NCBI GenBank assembly: GCA_024692685.1
Contig: JAILMJ010000041.1
Location: 1-64,000 of the forward strand
Length of the DNA stretch: 64,000 bases
Reading direction: 5' to 3'
Source of the DNA: Clostridia bacterium
GTDB lineage: Bacteria > Bacillota > Clostridia > Oscillospirales > Acutalibacteraceae
This document shows positions 52,911 to 61,184 of the stretch, piece after piece. Made by a program: the position numbers and the translations under genes. Positions within the stretch are counted from its first letter, which is position 1, and each line of letters begins with the position of its first letter. The notes beneath the pieces were generated by a model that was given only the letters and a program-made list of their open reading frames with translations, was not told the origin of the DNA and searched no databases.

Positions 52911-52940
52911 TTGACAAATTTACAAGGCTTATAGTATAAT
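52911..52940 (+). promoter_or_regulatory. sigma-A promoter of rpsU
   Basis: TTGACA (52911-52916), an 18-bp spacer and TATAAT (52935-52940), 55 bp upstream of the rpsU start. Confidence 0.85.
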
Positions 52941-52995
52941 CCATAAATGATTTAAGATTATTGCAAGTCCCTGCATTTTGAGGGGAGGGAATAAA

Positions 52996-53172
52996 TTGAG
53001 CACCGTAAAAGTTAAAGAAGGCGAATCTCTCGAGAGCGCTCTCAGAAGATTCAAAAGGCAGACTTCCAGAGACGGAGTTATTCAGGAAGTACGCAAAAGA
53101 GAACATTACGAAAAGCCCTCTGTTAAGAAAAAATTAAAGTCAGAGGCAGCTCGCAAGCGCAAGTATAAATAA
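52996..53172 (+). CDS. rpsU: 30S ribosomal protein S21
   Basis: The start is TTG at 52996 with GGGGAGGG eight bases upstream. The 58 residues match bS21: [20 protein letters not shown] and the basic C-terminus [16 protein letters not shown]. It has its own promoter and terminator. Confidence 0.96.
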   Translation: MSTVKVKEGESLESALRRFKRQTSRDGVIQEVRKREHYEKPSVKKKLKSEAARKRKYK

Positions 53173-53182
53173 TTAAAGACGG

Positions 53183-53210
53183 CTCCTTCGTATTGCGGAG
53201 GAGTTTTCTT
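53183..53210 (+). terminator. Rho-independent terminator of rpsU
   Basis: CTCCTTCG (53183-53190) pairs with CGGAGGAG (53196-53203), and TTTTCTTT follows. Confidence 0.82.
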
Positions 53211-53239
53211 TATTAAGATTCATCCCGGAGATTATTAGA

Positions 53240-54472
53240 ATGAAAAAGGTTGTTTCCTGTCTGTTGATTTTGTTAATCTGCTATGCCGCGATACTGCCTG
53301 TTTCCGGCTCTCAGGCTGAACCGGAGCCGGATGATATTCTCGGTATCAGGCAATACGCAGCTTATCTGATGAAAAAAGAATATGATTATGAAGTAACCGT
53401 TGCTGTTGTTGACAGCGGAGTGGCACCCATTGATATTCTAAACGGCAGAACAGTTGCAGGCTATGACTTTGTCAATAATGACAGCGACGCGTCAGATGAT
53501 TATTCCGCATCCGGTCACGGTACTTTTATTGCCGGTCAAATAGCCGGAGTTACTCACGGCCTTCCGGTAAAAATAATGCCCGTTAAAGTTGCTGCCGATA
53601 CCGACGCCTCCGTAGACAGTGTTGCCGACGGGATACGTTTTGCAACCGATAACGGCGCGGATGTAATAAATCTCAGCGTCAGCGGTATCTCAAGCGATTG
53701 TGAAAAGATAGACTCGGCTGTTGAGTATGCTTTTTCAAATGGAATAACCGTTGTAGCTTGCGCCGGAAACGGTGCAACTCTGATTGATGAATACTGTCCT
53801 GCTCATAATGAATGTGCCATTACGGTATCCATGACCGATAATGAAGGAAATTTCGTAGATGCTTACTCAAATTACGGCAGGTATGTCGATGTCTGCGCTC
53901 CGGGGCTTGCCATATCGGGATATGACGTAAACAACGGTATTCATAAACTCAGCGGCACTTCAATGTCCGCCGCCTTTATATCTGCCGGAGCTGCACTTGT
54001 GAAACTTGACAATCCTTCTTACGTCAATACCCGGATTGAAGAAAAAATCAAATCCGTCTGTAAGGATTTGGGCGAAGACGGATTCGATAATTATTACGGT
54101 TACGGTATGCCTGATTTCAGAGGTCTTATTGACTGTAAACTGTCAATCTCGGATTATGAAAACAGCAATGGAAGAAAGGTGCTGCCTGGTTCGTATATCA
54201 CTTTCTTTGCCGAGTCCGACAATTTGCCGGAGGGAAGTGAAATCACCTGGTATGTTAACGGAGATAAAATCGAAACCGGAGAAGAATGTAAGGTTGAATT
54301 TCAAAAGAACACAGAGATTTACTGTGAAAGTTCAGATTATCTCGGACGTCCGGTCAGGAGTGAAATACAGTCGGTAAAGGTCAGAAGCGGTCTCTTCGGC
54401 AGAATTGCCGCTTTCTTTGCGAAACTGTTCCGGATTTCAACCGAATACGAGCAAAAAGCGCAGAACGACTGA
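53240..54472 (+). CDS. secreted subtilisin-like serine protease with Ig-like tail
   Basis: This 410-residue S8 peptidase has a signal peptide (1-24) and the triad Asp58 (VVDSG), His93 (GHGTFIAGQ) and Ser241 (GTSMSAA), with oxyanion Asn177 (CAGNG). It has almost no propeptide. After the catalytic domain comes a small Ig-like domain (about 300-385) and a final amphipathic stretch, GLFGRIAAFFAKLFR. Both resemble the end of the transglutaminase-like protein at 24575. GGAG lies 12 bases upstream of the ATG, so the site is loose. It probably acts outside the cell or at the membrane. Confidence 0.92.
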   Translation: MKKVVSCLLILLICYAAILPVSGSQAEPEPDDILGIRQYAAYLMKKEYDYEVTVAVVDSGVAPIDILNGRTVAGYDFVNNDSDASDDYSASGHGTFIAGQIAGVTHGLPVKIMPVKVAADTDASVDSVADGIRFATDNGADVINLSVSGISSDCEKIDSAVEYAFSNGITVVACAGNGATLIDEYCPAHNECAITVSMTDNEGNFVDAYSNYGRYVDVCAPGLAISGYDVNNGIHKLSGTSMSAAFISAGAALVKLDNPSYVNTRIEEKIKSVCKDLGEDGFDNYYGYGMPDFRGLIDCKLSISDYENSNGRKVLPGSYITFFAESDNLPEGSEITWYVNGDKIETGEECKVEFQKNTEIYCESSDYLGRPVRSEIQSVKVRSGLFGRIAAFFAKLFRISTEYEQKAQND

Positions 54473-54487
54473 AACGCGAAATAATTA

Positions 54488-54528
54488 ACAGCAGGTACCC
54501 TTACCGAACAGGTGCCTGCTGTATTTAT
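54488..54528. terminator. hairpin terminator between convergent genes
   Basis: ACAGCAGGTACC (54488-54499) pairs with GGTGCCTGCTGT (54511-54522), with one T-G pair, and ATTTATT follows. It lies between the subtilase and the convergent PrsA-like gene. Confidence 0.78.
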
Positions 54529-54543
54529 TGATTAGGTTGAAGC

Positions 54544-55458
54544 TTATTTTTTATCCACCTCAAAGCCTGCGCAATAGTCTTTAACTATCTGTTCCCAGCG
54601 GTCTTCATACATCTCCTTGATACATTCCGAGCGGTAAGATGCATAAAGTCCCTCGCCGAGTTCTTCTATATTTTCTTTTCTGACAATAAATATAACGTCG
54701 GAATATGTCAGCACGGAAATAGTTCCGTACGGCATTTCATCAACAGAATCATAAAACCCGTCCGGATATCCCTGTGATTCTTTGCTCAGAATAATTGTGT
54801 CGGATGCCGAATAGCCGTAAGACGAACATACATCGGAGAAAAGCTGATAGTCGCCGACGCTTGAAGCGGCAATTTCATTAAACTGGGCGATAAGGTCGGT
54901 TTTTTGCTGCTCCGTTATAGGCTTACCGTTGCTGTCGGTAAAGTATGCGCAGATGTTTCTGAAGGCAAGATAATTCGAATAGAAGTATTCCTTGTTCTTT
55001 TTTTCATTCGCTTCGTCCCTGACTCCCTTATCGAAAATACTGTTGAAAATAGCGTCCTCATAAGCTTCGGATGTCAGTATCTTATTGATTGTTTTTCTTG
55101 ATATGTTTTTGCTTTCGTAAAGCTTTTTATTTCGGAGCCAGTCGTTGTTCACCCTGTCGGATACCGATACTTTTTCTGAAATCGTAAGGCTGAGACCGCG
55201 GTTTTTAAAGCTTGTATTAAAAGCAAGATATCTTGTGCACAATTCGATTGTTTTTTCTTTGATATCCTTTTCCGAGTCTGAATTGATACCGTAATCGGCA
55301 GGCCTCTGTTCAACCCTGTTATAATAATAATTATAAACTTCTTCATCTATATCCGTGCCGGATATAACAAGGGCGGTTTTCGGCCCCCCAAATGTGCAGG
55401 AACTGAAATTCAGGACAGTAAATATCAGCGCAAACAGCAGCGCAAGCTTTCTCTTCAT
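54544..55458 (-). CDS. lipoprotein resembling PrsA/SurA-type foldases
   Basis: The ATG at 55458 gives 304 residues with a lipoprotein signal (LALLFALIFTVLNFSSC). The mature N-terminus (ALVISGTDIDEEVYNYYYNR) matches the SurA-like helical domain of PrsA-type proteins. The central helices are charged. The C-terminal half has weak remains of a parvulin-like domain (MPYGTISVLTYSDVIFIVRKENIEE), without clear catalytic residues. It is probably an extracytoplasmic chaperone. The first possible start at 55494 would place extra charged residues before the signal and was rejected. Confidence 0.75.
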   Translation of the reverse strand: MKRKLALLFALIFTVLNFSSCTFGGPKTALVISGTDIDEEVYNYYYNRVEQRPADYGINSDSEKDIKEKTIELCTRYLAFNTSFKNRGLSLTISEKVSVSDRVNNDWLRNKKLYESKNISRKTINKILTSEAYEDAIFNSIFDKGVRDEANEKKNKEYFYSNYLAFRNICAYFTDSNGKPITEQQKTDLIAQFNEIAASSVGDYQLFSDVCSSYGYSASDTIILSKESQGYPDGFYDSVDEMPYGTISVLTYSDVIFIVRKENIEELGEGLYASYRSECIKEMYEDRWEQIVKDYCAGFEVDKK

Positions 55459-55555
55459 ATTTATCACCGTTTTTTCGGAATGATTGAATTGCAATATTTT
55501 ACGATACTGATTTTATCATAATACAATGTAATTTACAATAATTATAAAAAAATCT

Positions 55556-55583
55556 TTGAAATATTGAAGATTTGATGTATAAT
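55556..55583 (+). promoter_or_regulatory. sigma-A promoter of zapA-U32
   Basis: TTGAAA (55556-55561), a 16-bp spacer and TATAAT (55578-55583), 28 bp upstream of the zapA start. Confidence 0.75.
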
Positions 55584-55611
55584 ATAAGAACATTGATATA
55601 GGAGAAGTATT

Positions 55612-55947
55612 ATGGAAAAAGTTAAACTGACAATCGCCGGTGAAATATATAACCTTTCCACCGATGACAACGCGGAAAGCCTTATGGAACTCGGCGAGGA
55701 TTTGAACAGAAAAATTAAAGGCCTTATGGAAACCAACGGTAAAATATCCGTCACCCAAGCCGCTGTTCTGACAGCTCTTGAATATATGGATTCATATAAG
55801 AAGTCTGAAATGACCTGCGAAAATCTTCGCACCCAGATTCAGGATTATCTCGAAGATGCCGCAAGGTCAAGGACGGATGCCGAGATTTCAAAGCGTGAAG
55901 TTGAAAAGCTGAACAAGGAACTCAACGCTCTCAAGTCTTCCAGATGA
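55612..55947 (+). CDS. zapA: cell division protein ZapA
   Basis: This 111-residue protein has the ZapA N-terminal strand-helix region (VKLTIAGEIYNLSTDDNAESLMELGEDLNRKIK) and a long C-terminal coiled coil. It bundles FtsZ filaments at the septum. TAGGAG lies seven bases upstream. Its stop overlaps the U32 start as ATGA, a common pairing in Firmicutes. Confidence 0.92.
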   Translation: MEKVKLTIAGEIYNLSTDDNAESLMELGEDLNRKIKGLMETNGKISVTQAAVLTALEYMDSYKKSEMTCENLRTQIQDYLEDAARSRTDAEISKREVEKLNKELNALKSSR

Positions 55948-57992
55948 AACCTGAGATTCTTGCTCCCGCAGGAAGTTTTGAGGCTTTGAAATCCGCCGTG
56001 AGGAGCGGAGCGGATGCTGTTTACTTCGGCGGCGAAGCTTTAAATGCGCGCAGAAATGCCTCCAATTTTTCCGATGGGGAAGTAGTCGAGGCAATTGACT
56101 ATTGTCATAAAAGAAATGTCAAAGCTCACATCACGGTCAATACACTGGTTTCCGACGGAGAAGTGCCCGGTGTTATTGAAAAAATAAAAGAGTATGCCAA
56201 GGCCGGAGCGGACGCCTTTATCATTCAGGATATAGGTCTTTCGGCCTTGGTTCGTCATATTTGCCCGGATGTTCCTTTGCACGCATCAACCCAGATGAGT
56301 GTTCAGAGTGCTGAGGGAATAAAAATACTTGAAAATATGGGCTTTTCAAGAGCTGTTTTACCAAGGGAACTGTCCGAAAAAGAAATAAAAACTATTGCTG
56401 ACTCTGTGGATCTCGAGCTTGAATGCTTTGTTCACGGAGCGCTTTGCATGTGCGTTTCGGGTCAATGTCTTATGAGCAGTATTCTCGGCGGCAGAAGCGG
56501 AAACAGAGGCCTTTGCGCCCAGCCCTGCCGTCTGCCTTTCGGTGTAAATGAAAAAGGCGGGTATGCCCTGAGCCTGAAGGATTTATCACTGGTTGACAAA
56601 ATATCCGCTCTTGCCGATGCGGGTGTTGATTCACTTAAAATTGAAGGCAGAATGAAACGCCCTGAATATGTTGCCGCGGCTGTCACCGCCTGCAAAAACA
56701 GTATCAGCGGAAAAGAGGATAAAGCGGTAACAAGCGCCCTTGACGCCGTATTTTCAAGGTCCGGTTTTACATCGGGTTATTTTGACGGAAAAACGGGCAG
56801 GGATATGTTCGGAATCAGAACAAAAGATGATGTCACGGGTGCCGCTCCCGTTTTAGCTTCACTGAGGAAGCTGTACGACGGTGAACAGCCTCTGATACCT
56901 GTTGATATGACTTTCGTTATGCGCAAAGGTGATTATCCTGCGCTTACCGTTCGTTCCGGAAATCATGAATGCACCTGTATATCCGAAGATCTTCCTTCGG
57001 AAGCACTGAGTAAAGAAGCAACATGTGAAAGTGTTTCTGCGCAGCTCAAAAAGTGCGGCGGCACGCAGTTCTATGCCGTTAATATAAAATGTGAAATAGA
57101 CAGAGGTTTGTTTTTCTCTGTTTCGGAAATAAACAAACTCCGCAGAAACGCTCTCTGTAAACTTGAAGAAACGTTTGCTTCGGGCAAAGAACGCAGAACA
57201 GGTACGCTCCCTGAAAAGCCGCGCAAGCACAAAACGGGGGAGAAAAAGCTTCATGTAAGGTTCGGGGATTACACTCAGATTACGGGAGATTTAGCCGGCG
57301 TTGACAGAGTGATTATTCCGCTTGACACTCCGCGTGATTTTGTTCATGGTATCCTCCGGACAGTCCCTGAGGTTGCGGTTGAAATACCGGTTAATGTTTT
57401 TTCGAATTTTGATTATTTCGTTTCGGAAGCGCTTGAACTCAAAGAGGCGGGGGTTTCTCTTGCTGTTGCTTCCAATATTGACGGAATAGCCGTTGCAAAA
57501 AAGGCAGGCATGAAGTTCTCATCGGGGTTCGGTATGAATATCTTTAATTCATATTCCCTTCTTGAAATGGAAAAGGCGGGAGCAAAAGACTGCCTTCTTT
57601 CCTGCGAACTGTCTTTTGATGAAATTGAAGCCCTTGGAGCGGATATACCGAGAGGAGTTCTTGTTTACGGCAGATTGCCGCTTATGGTAACAAGAAATTG
57701 CCCTGTCAGAACGAAGCTTTCCTGCGCTGAATGCGGCAAAAAAAGCAATCTGGTTGACCGTATGGGTATCAGTTTTCCGGTGAGATGTAAAAACGGATTC
57801 AGTTTTGTATATAATTCCAGACCGCTTTGCGTTTATGATATTCAGTCCCATATAAAAGGAGTGGATTATGAACTTCTTTATTTTACGGTTGAGTCCGGAT
57901 CCGAATGTTCTGAAATAATTAGCAGCTGCAAAGAAAAGAGACCTCCCGCATACGAATATACGAGAGGACTTTATAACAAGAAAGTATTGTGA
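55944..57992 (+). CDS. U32 family peptidase/RNA-modification protein
   Basis: This 682-residue protein has a TIM-barrel N-terminal half (ILAPAGSFEALKSAVRSGADAVYFGG) and the U32 signature with conserved cysteines (ELECFVHGALCMCVSGQCL, NRGLCAQPCR). A long C-terminal half follows (DUF3656-like and a second U32-like barrel). Members of this family act in 23S rRNA (RlhA) or tRNA hydroxylation rather than as peptidases. Two later cysteines (RNCPVRTKLSCAECGKK) may help hold an iron-sulfur cluster. It is coupled to zapA by ATGA. Confidence 0.9.
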   Translation: MKPEILAPAGSFEALKSAVRSGADAVYFGGEALNARRNASNFSDGEVVEAIDYCHKRNVKAHITVNTLVSDGEVPGVIEKIKEYAKAGADAFIIQDIGLSALVRHICPDVPLHASTQMSVQSAEGIKILENMGFSRAVLPRELSEKEIKTIADSVDLELECFVHGALCMCVSGQCLMSSILGGRSGNRGLCAQPCRLPFGVNEKGGYALSLKDLSLVDKISALADAGVDSLKIEGRMKRPEYVAAAVTACKNSISGKEDKAVTSALDAVFSRSGFTSGYFDGKTGRDMFGIRTKDDVTGAAPVLASLRKLYDGEQPLIPVDMTFVMRKGDYPALTVRSGNHECTCISEDLPSEALSKEATCESVSAQLKKCGGTQFYAVNIKCEIDRGLFFSVSEINKLRRNALCKLEETFASGKERRTGTLPEKPRKHKTGEKKLHVRFGDYTQITGDLAGVDRVIIPLDTPRDFVHGILRTVPEVAVEIPVNVFSNFDYFVSEALELKEAGVSLAVASNIDGIAVAKKAGMKFSSGFGMNIFNSYSLLEMEKAGAKDCLLSCELSFDEIEALGADIPRGVLVYGRLPLMVTRNCPVRTKLSCAECGKKSNLVDRMGISFPVRCKNGFSFVYNSRPLCVYDIQSHIKGVDYELLYFTVESGSECSEIISSCKEKRPPAYEYTRGLYNKKVL

Positions 57993-57993
57993 T

Positions 57994-59097
57994 TTATCCG
58001 ATAACAAGCATTTTCTCAGCCTCTTCACGGGTAAGACTGCCCGGGGATGACTTGAAGTTTCCGGGTATAACGTCACTCCATCTTCCCGAAAAAATATGTG
58101 CTTCATCAGGAGAGATTTTAACACCGTTAAGGTCAGTAAGTGATGCTATCACGGACTTGACGGTGTCTTTTTCTGCTGTCATTTTTTCGAACGCAGACAT
58201 TTTTTCAGGCGAAAATTCAGCGCATCTGTCAAGAAAATATCCTTCAAAAGCGGCGCAGGCCATACCATGGGGAACGCCGAAGTTTTCGGTTAAAACATAA
58301 CCGAGTGGATGCGGAAAACAGGTCCCGCAGGTGTTTATGACAAGTCCCGCATATATTGACCCGTAATAAAGTCTGTTCCTTATATCCTTATTTAGTTCCT
58401 TACCGTTTTTAAGGTCGACAAGGCAGGAATAAATCTCCGGTATACATTTTTCGGCAAAGAGTCTCTCAACGCCTTCGCACTTTACGGTGAAAAAGCCCTC
58501 AACGGCGTGCGCGAAGGCATCAAGCGCAGTTGATACCGTTGAGCGCAGGGGAAGCGAATAGGTGTATTTCGGATCGAGAAATGATATTTTTGCGTAGCAG
58601 TCGGGTCCCTTTATGCTCTTTTTTATACCTGTTTCATCATTGGTCAGCACTGCAACTGCAGTAACCTCACTGCCTGTTCCCGCGGTTGTTCCTATCAGAG
58701 CGACAGGGAGGGGAGGATTATCATAAACCCTTTTGTAGATATCCGACGGTGAGAGTTCAGGGTTTGAGGCGTATATCGCAATTGCCTTTGATGAATCCAG
58801 AGCTGAGCCTCCTCCTATACCGAGAATGAAATCAGCGCCGGTTTCACGCGCCTGCTGACCTGCGCTGTAGCAGGAGGAAAGTAAAGGATTTTCACCGATT
58901 CCTGAAAAAACGGAGTATCCTATACCTTCGTTTTTAAGGTATTTCTCTGCGTCGTCAAGAGCACCGGATTTTCGGGCTCCGCTTTTCCCGGTCACAATCA
59001 GGCAATTGCTGCCGAGTTCTTTGAGTAAACCGGAGTTTTCCGCAAGTGCGTTTTCTCCCCATATACAACGCGTGGGCATATATACATTATAGGTCAT
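57994..59097 (-). CDS. iron-containing alcohol dehydrogenase
   Basis: This 367-residue group III ADH has an NAD(P)-binding GIGGGSALDSSKAIA (around 93-107) and TTAGTGSEVT. Metal-site candidates are Asp and His in ALDAFAHAVEGF, His in CFPHPLGY, and His in GVPHGMACAA. It interconverts alcohols and aldehydes or ketones; the substrate is unknown. It is a single-gene unit on the minus strand. Its stop lies one base beyond the U32 stop, with no terminator hairpin visible between them. Confidence 0.92.
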   Translation of the reverse strand: MTYNVYMPTRCIWGENALAENSGLLKELGSNCLIVTGKSGARKSGALDDAEKYLKNEGIGYSVFSGIGENPLLSSCYSAGQQARETGADFILGIGGGSALDSSKAIAIYASNPELSPSDIYKRVYDNPPLPVALIGTTAGTGSEVTAVAVLTNDETGIKKSIKGPDCYAKISFLDPKYTYSLPLRSTVSTALDAFAHAVEGFFTVKCEGVERLFAEKCIPEIYSCLVDLKNGKELNKDIRNRLYYGSIYAGLVINTCGTCFPHPLGYVLTENFGVPHGMACAAFEGYFLDRCAEFSPEKMSAFEKMTAEKDTVKSVIASLTDLNGVKISPDEAHIFSGRWSDVIPGNFKSSPGSLTREEAEKMLVIG

Positions 59098-59187
59098 TTC
59101 TGTTCCGCCTTTCCTGTTTATCGATATCCACTAAATTAATTATATTGTTATAAATATAAAAAATCAATAATATTTTATATCTTCTTG

Positions 59188-59216
59188 TTGAAAGTGCGGA
59201 TAAAATGTATTAAAAT
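59188..59216 (+). promoter_or_regulatory. sigma-A promoter of the apbE-rnf operon
   Basis: TTGAAA (59188-59193), a 17-bp spacer and TAAAAT (59211-59216), 27 bp upstream of the apbE start. A second TATAAT at 59230-59235 lies too near the ribosome site to be the -10. Confidence 0.68.
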
Positions 59217-59243
59217 AATTATTAATAGTATAATTGGGGAAGT

Positions 59244-60260
59244 ATGATGAAAGATAAGCCGGTAAGGAAACTGTATATATTGCCTTTTGTTTGCCTCATA
59301 ATCTGCGCCGTTGTTTTCGGTGTGTATGCCGGTAACCGTTTCGGCGAAGACAGTATCGAATTTTTTGCCATGGATACCTATTGTACCGCAAAAACAAATG
59401 GCGCAAAAGCGGAAAAAGTTAACAACAGTATAAAAGAACTTGTAAAAAAGCTCGACGCTGATGTACTTTCAAGGCAGAATGAATCCTCGCTCGTTTATTC
59501 TCTGAATGAGAACCGCGGCGGCCCGATTACCGAAATAAAGGATTATCTCGAAGTTATGAATAAAGTTTGCCGTGACAGCGGCGGGGCTTTTGACTATACA
59601 CTCGGTAAGGTCAGTGACCTATGGGATTTCGGCGGAAACCCGCAGGTTCCCGGCGATGATGCTCTTGAAACGGTCCTTTCTTCATGCGGCGCTGATAAAG
59701 TTATTATTTCATACGGCTCTGTTTCTTTTCCCGAAGGATTAAGTCTTGATTTCGGCGCATGCGGTAAAGGAATCGGTCTTGACGAAATCAGAGATAACAT
59801 CCTTGATGAAGGCGGTATCAAATCGTCGGTAGTCAGCCTCGGAGGGAGTATTCTTCTTTACGGTAACAGGGATTTTACCGTCGGCATACGCAACCCCGAA
59901 AGTATTACAGGCTACGTTGCAACCTTAAATTTACCTGCCTGCTGTGTTTCTACCTCGGGAAACTATGAAAGATACTTTGAAGAAAACGGCAAACGGTATC
60001 ATCATATTCTGGATCCCAAAACCGGATACCCTGTTGATAACGGTCTGGTCAGTGTAACTGTAGTGTCGGACAGCGGAATACTGTCGGACATTCTCTCAAC
60101 TGCGTGTTTCGTGCTTGGTCTTGACAAAGGAATGAGTCTTGCCTCCAAATACGGCTGCACTGCCGTGTTCATAGATGATAATAAATGTATTACCGCATCA
60201 AAAGCGCTTGAAGGCAAAGTAAAAATCAATGCTGACAGTTATACTTTGAGGTTTCAATGA
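59244..60260 (+). CDS. apbE: ApbE FMN transferase
   Basis: This 338-residue protein has an N-terminal signal-anchor helix (about 10-27) and an ApbE domain. Motifs are FAMDTYCTAK, GKGIGLDEI, VSLGGSILLYG, HHILDPKTGYP and DILSTACFVLG. It attaches FMN from FAD to Thr or Ser of RnfD and RnfG outside the membrane, which fits the operon. GGGGA lies upstream; a second ATG directly follows the first, so the start is uncertain by one codon. Confidence 0.94.
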   Translation: MMKDKPVRKLYILPFVCLIICAVVFGVYAGNRFGEDSIEFFAMDTYCTAKTNGAKAEKVNNSIKELVKKLDADVLSRQNESSLVYSLNENRGGPITEIKDYLEVMNKVCRDSGGAFDYTLGKVSDLWDFGGNPQVPGDDALETVLSSCGADKVIISYGSVSFPEGLSLDFGACGKGIGLDEIRDNILDEGGIKSSVVSLGGSILLYGNRDFTVGIRNPESITGYVATLNLPACCVSTSGNYERYFEENGKRYHHILDPKTGYPVDNGLVSVTVVSDSGILSDILSTACFVLGLDKGMSLASKYGCTAVFIDDNKCITASKALEGKVKINADSYTLRFQ

Positions 60261-60628
60261 AATTAAAACTTTTCAGAAAAGCTGATATTATCATAATAGC
60301 GGCTGTTATTGCGGTTTCCGGAGTTTTTATTCTGTTAAATTCATTTGATGATTCTTCCCTTAACGCAGAAATAACTGTTAACGGCAAACTCTATGAAACA
60401 GTTGATTTAAATGCAGTTAACGGAAAACGGGTTATAATCCCGGATACGGATCCTCATGTTGTGATTGTAGCGGAAAAAGGGAAAATCAGGTTTGAATCCG
60501 CCGAATGTAAAGATAAAATATGTGTAAAAGCCGGAAATCTTACCCATAAGGGAGATGTAGCCGTCTGCCTGCCTTCGGGTACTGTAATCAGCATAACGGA
60601 TTCCGCAACAGACGCCGTAACATATTGA
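60257..60628 (+). CDS. NusG domain II-containing protein
   Basis: This 123-residue protein has one N-terminal TM helix (about 10-30) and a beta-rich domain of the NusG_II type (PHVVIVAEKGKIRFESAECKDKICVKAG). It is coupled to apbE by ATGA and precedes the Gx transporter gene. Such proteins are found beside rnf genes in Clostridia; the exact role is unknown. Confidence 0.87.
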   Translation: MKLKLFRKADIIIIAAVIAVSGVFILLNSFDDSSLNAEITVNGKLYETVDLNAVNGKRVIIPDTDPHVVIVAEKGKIRFESAECKDKICVKAGNLTHKGDVAVCLPSGTVISITDSATDAVTY

Positions 60629-60637
60629 GGATTTTGG

Positions 60638-61165
60638 ATGAAGAATAATATTGCATACAAAACGGCACTGGGGGCTATCCTCTGTGCCCAGGCAATCGCC
60701 CTGAGTTTTCTTGAAGGGCTGATTCCGGCAATCCCGTTTATGCCTCCCGGAGCTAAACCCGGTTTTTCAAATATCATCACTATGTTCGCCGCCGACAGTC
60801 TCGGCTTTCCGATGGCTATGATTATAACCCTCGTCAAGAGCGGATTCGCGTTTATCACCAGGGGCGCGACAGCTTCTCTGATGAGTTTGTCGGGCGGTGT
60901 TCTTTCAACGGTTATTATGTATCTGCTGATAAGATACGCAAGTGAAAAGACGGGTTTAACTGGCATTTCCGTTATCGGCGCGCTCTGTCATAACGCCGGT
61001 CAGCTTTTTTGCTCAGCAATACTTACGGGAAATTCAAAAACTTTTTACTATGCGCCCGTTCTCGCCGTTTTTGCAGTTTTAACAGGCGTGCTGACAGGCG
61101 TAATACTAAAAGCGGTTTATCCCGCTTTGGAGAAGCAGAAAAAATATTTATTTCATATACATTAA
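60638..61165 (+). CDS. Gx transporter family protein
   Basis: This 175-residue membrane protein has five or six hydrophobic helices with IPFMPPGAKPGFSNIITM and LCHNAGQLF, matching the Gx transporter family (PF07456), also named heptaprenyl diphosphate synthase component I-like. It resembles ECF-type substrate-binding S components. GAGG lies eight bases upstream of the ATG. Its place between the NusG_II gene and rnfC is common in this group; the substrate is unknown. Confidence 0.87.
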   Translation: MKNNIAYKTALGAILCAQAIALSFLEGLIPAIPFMPPGAKPGFSNIITMFAADSLGFPMAMIITLVKSGFAFITRGATASLMSLSGGVLSTVIMYLLIRYASEKTGLTGISVIGALCHNAGQLFCSAILTGNSKTFYYAPVLAVFAVLTGVLTGVILKAVYPALEKQKKYLFHIH

Positions 61166-61184
61166 GGACAAGGAGGAGATCAAT

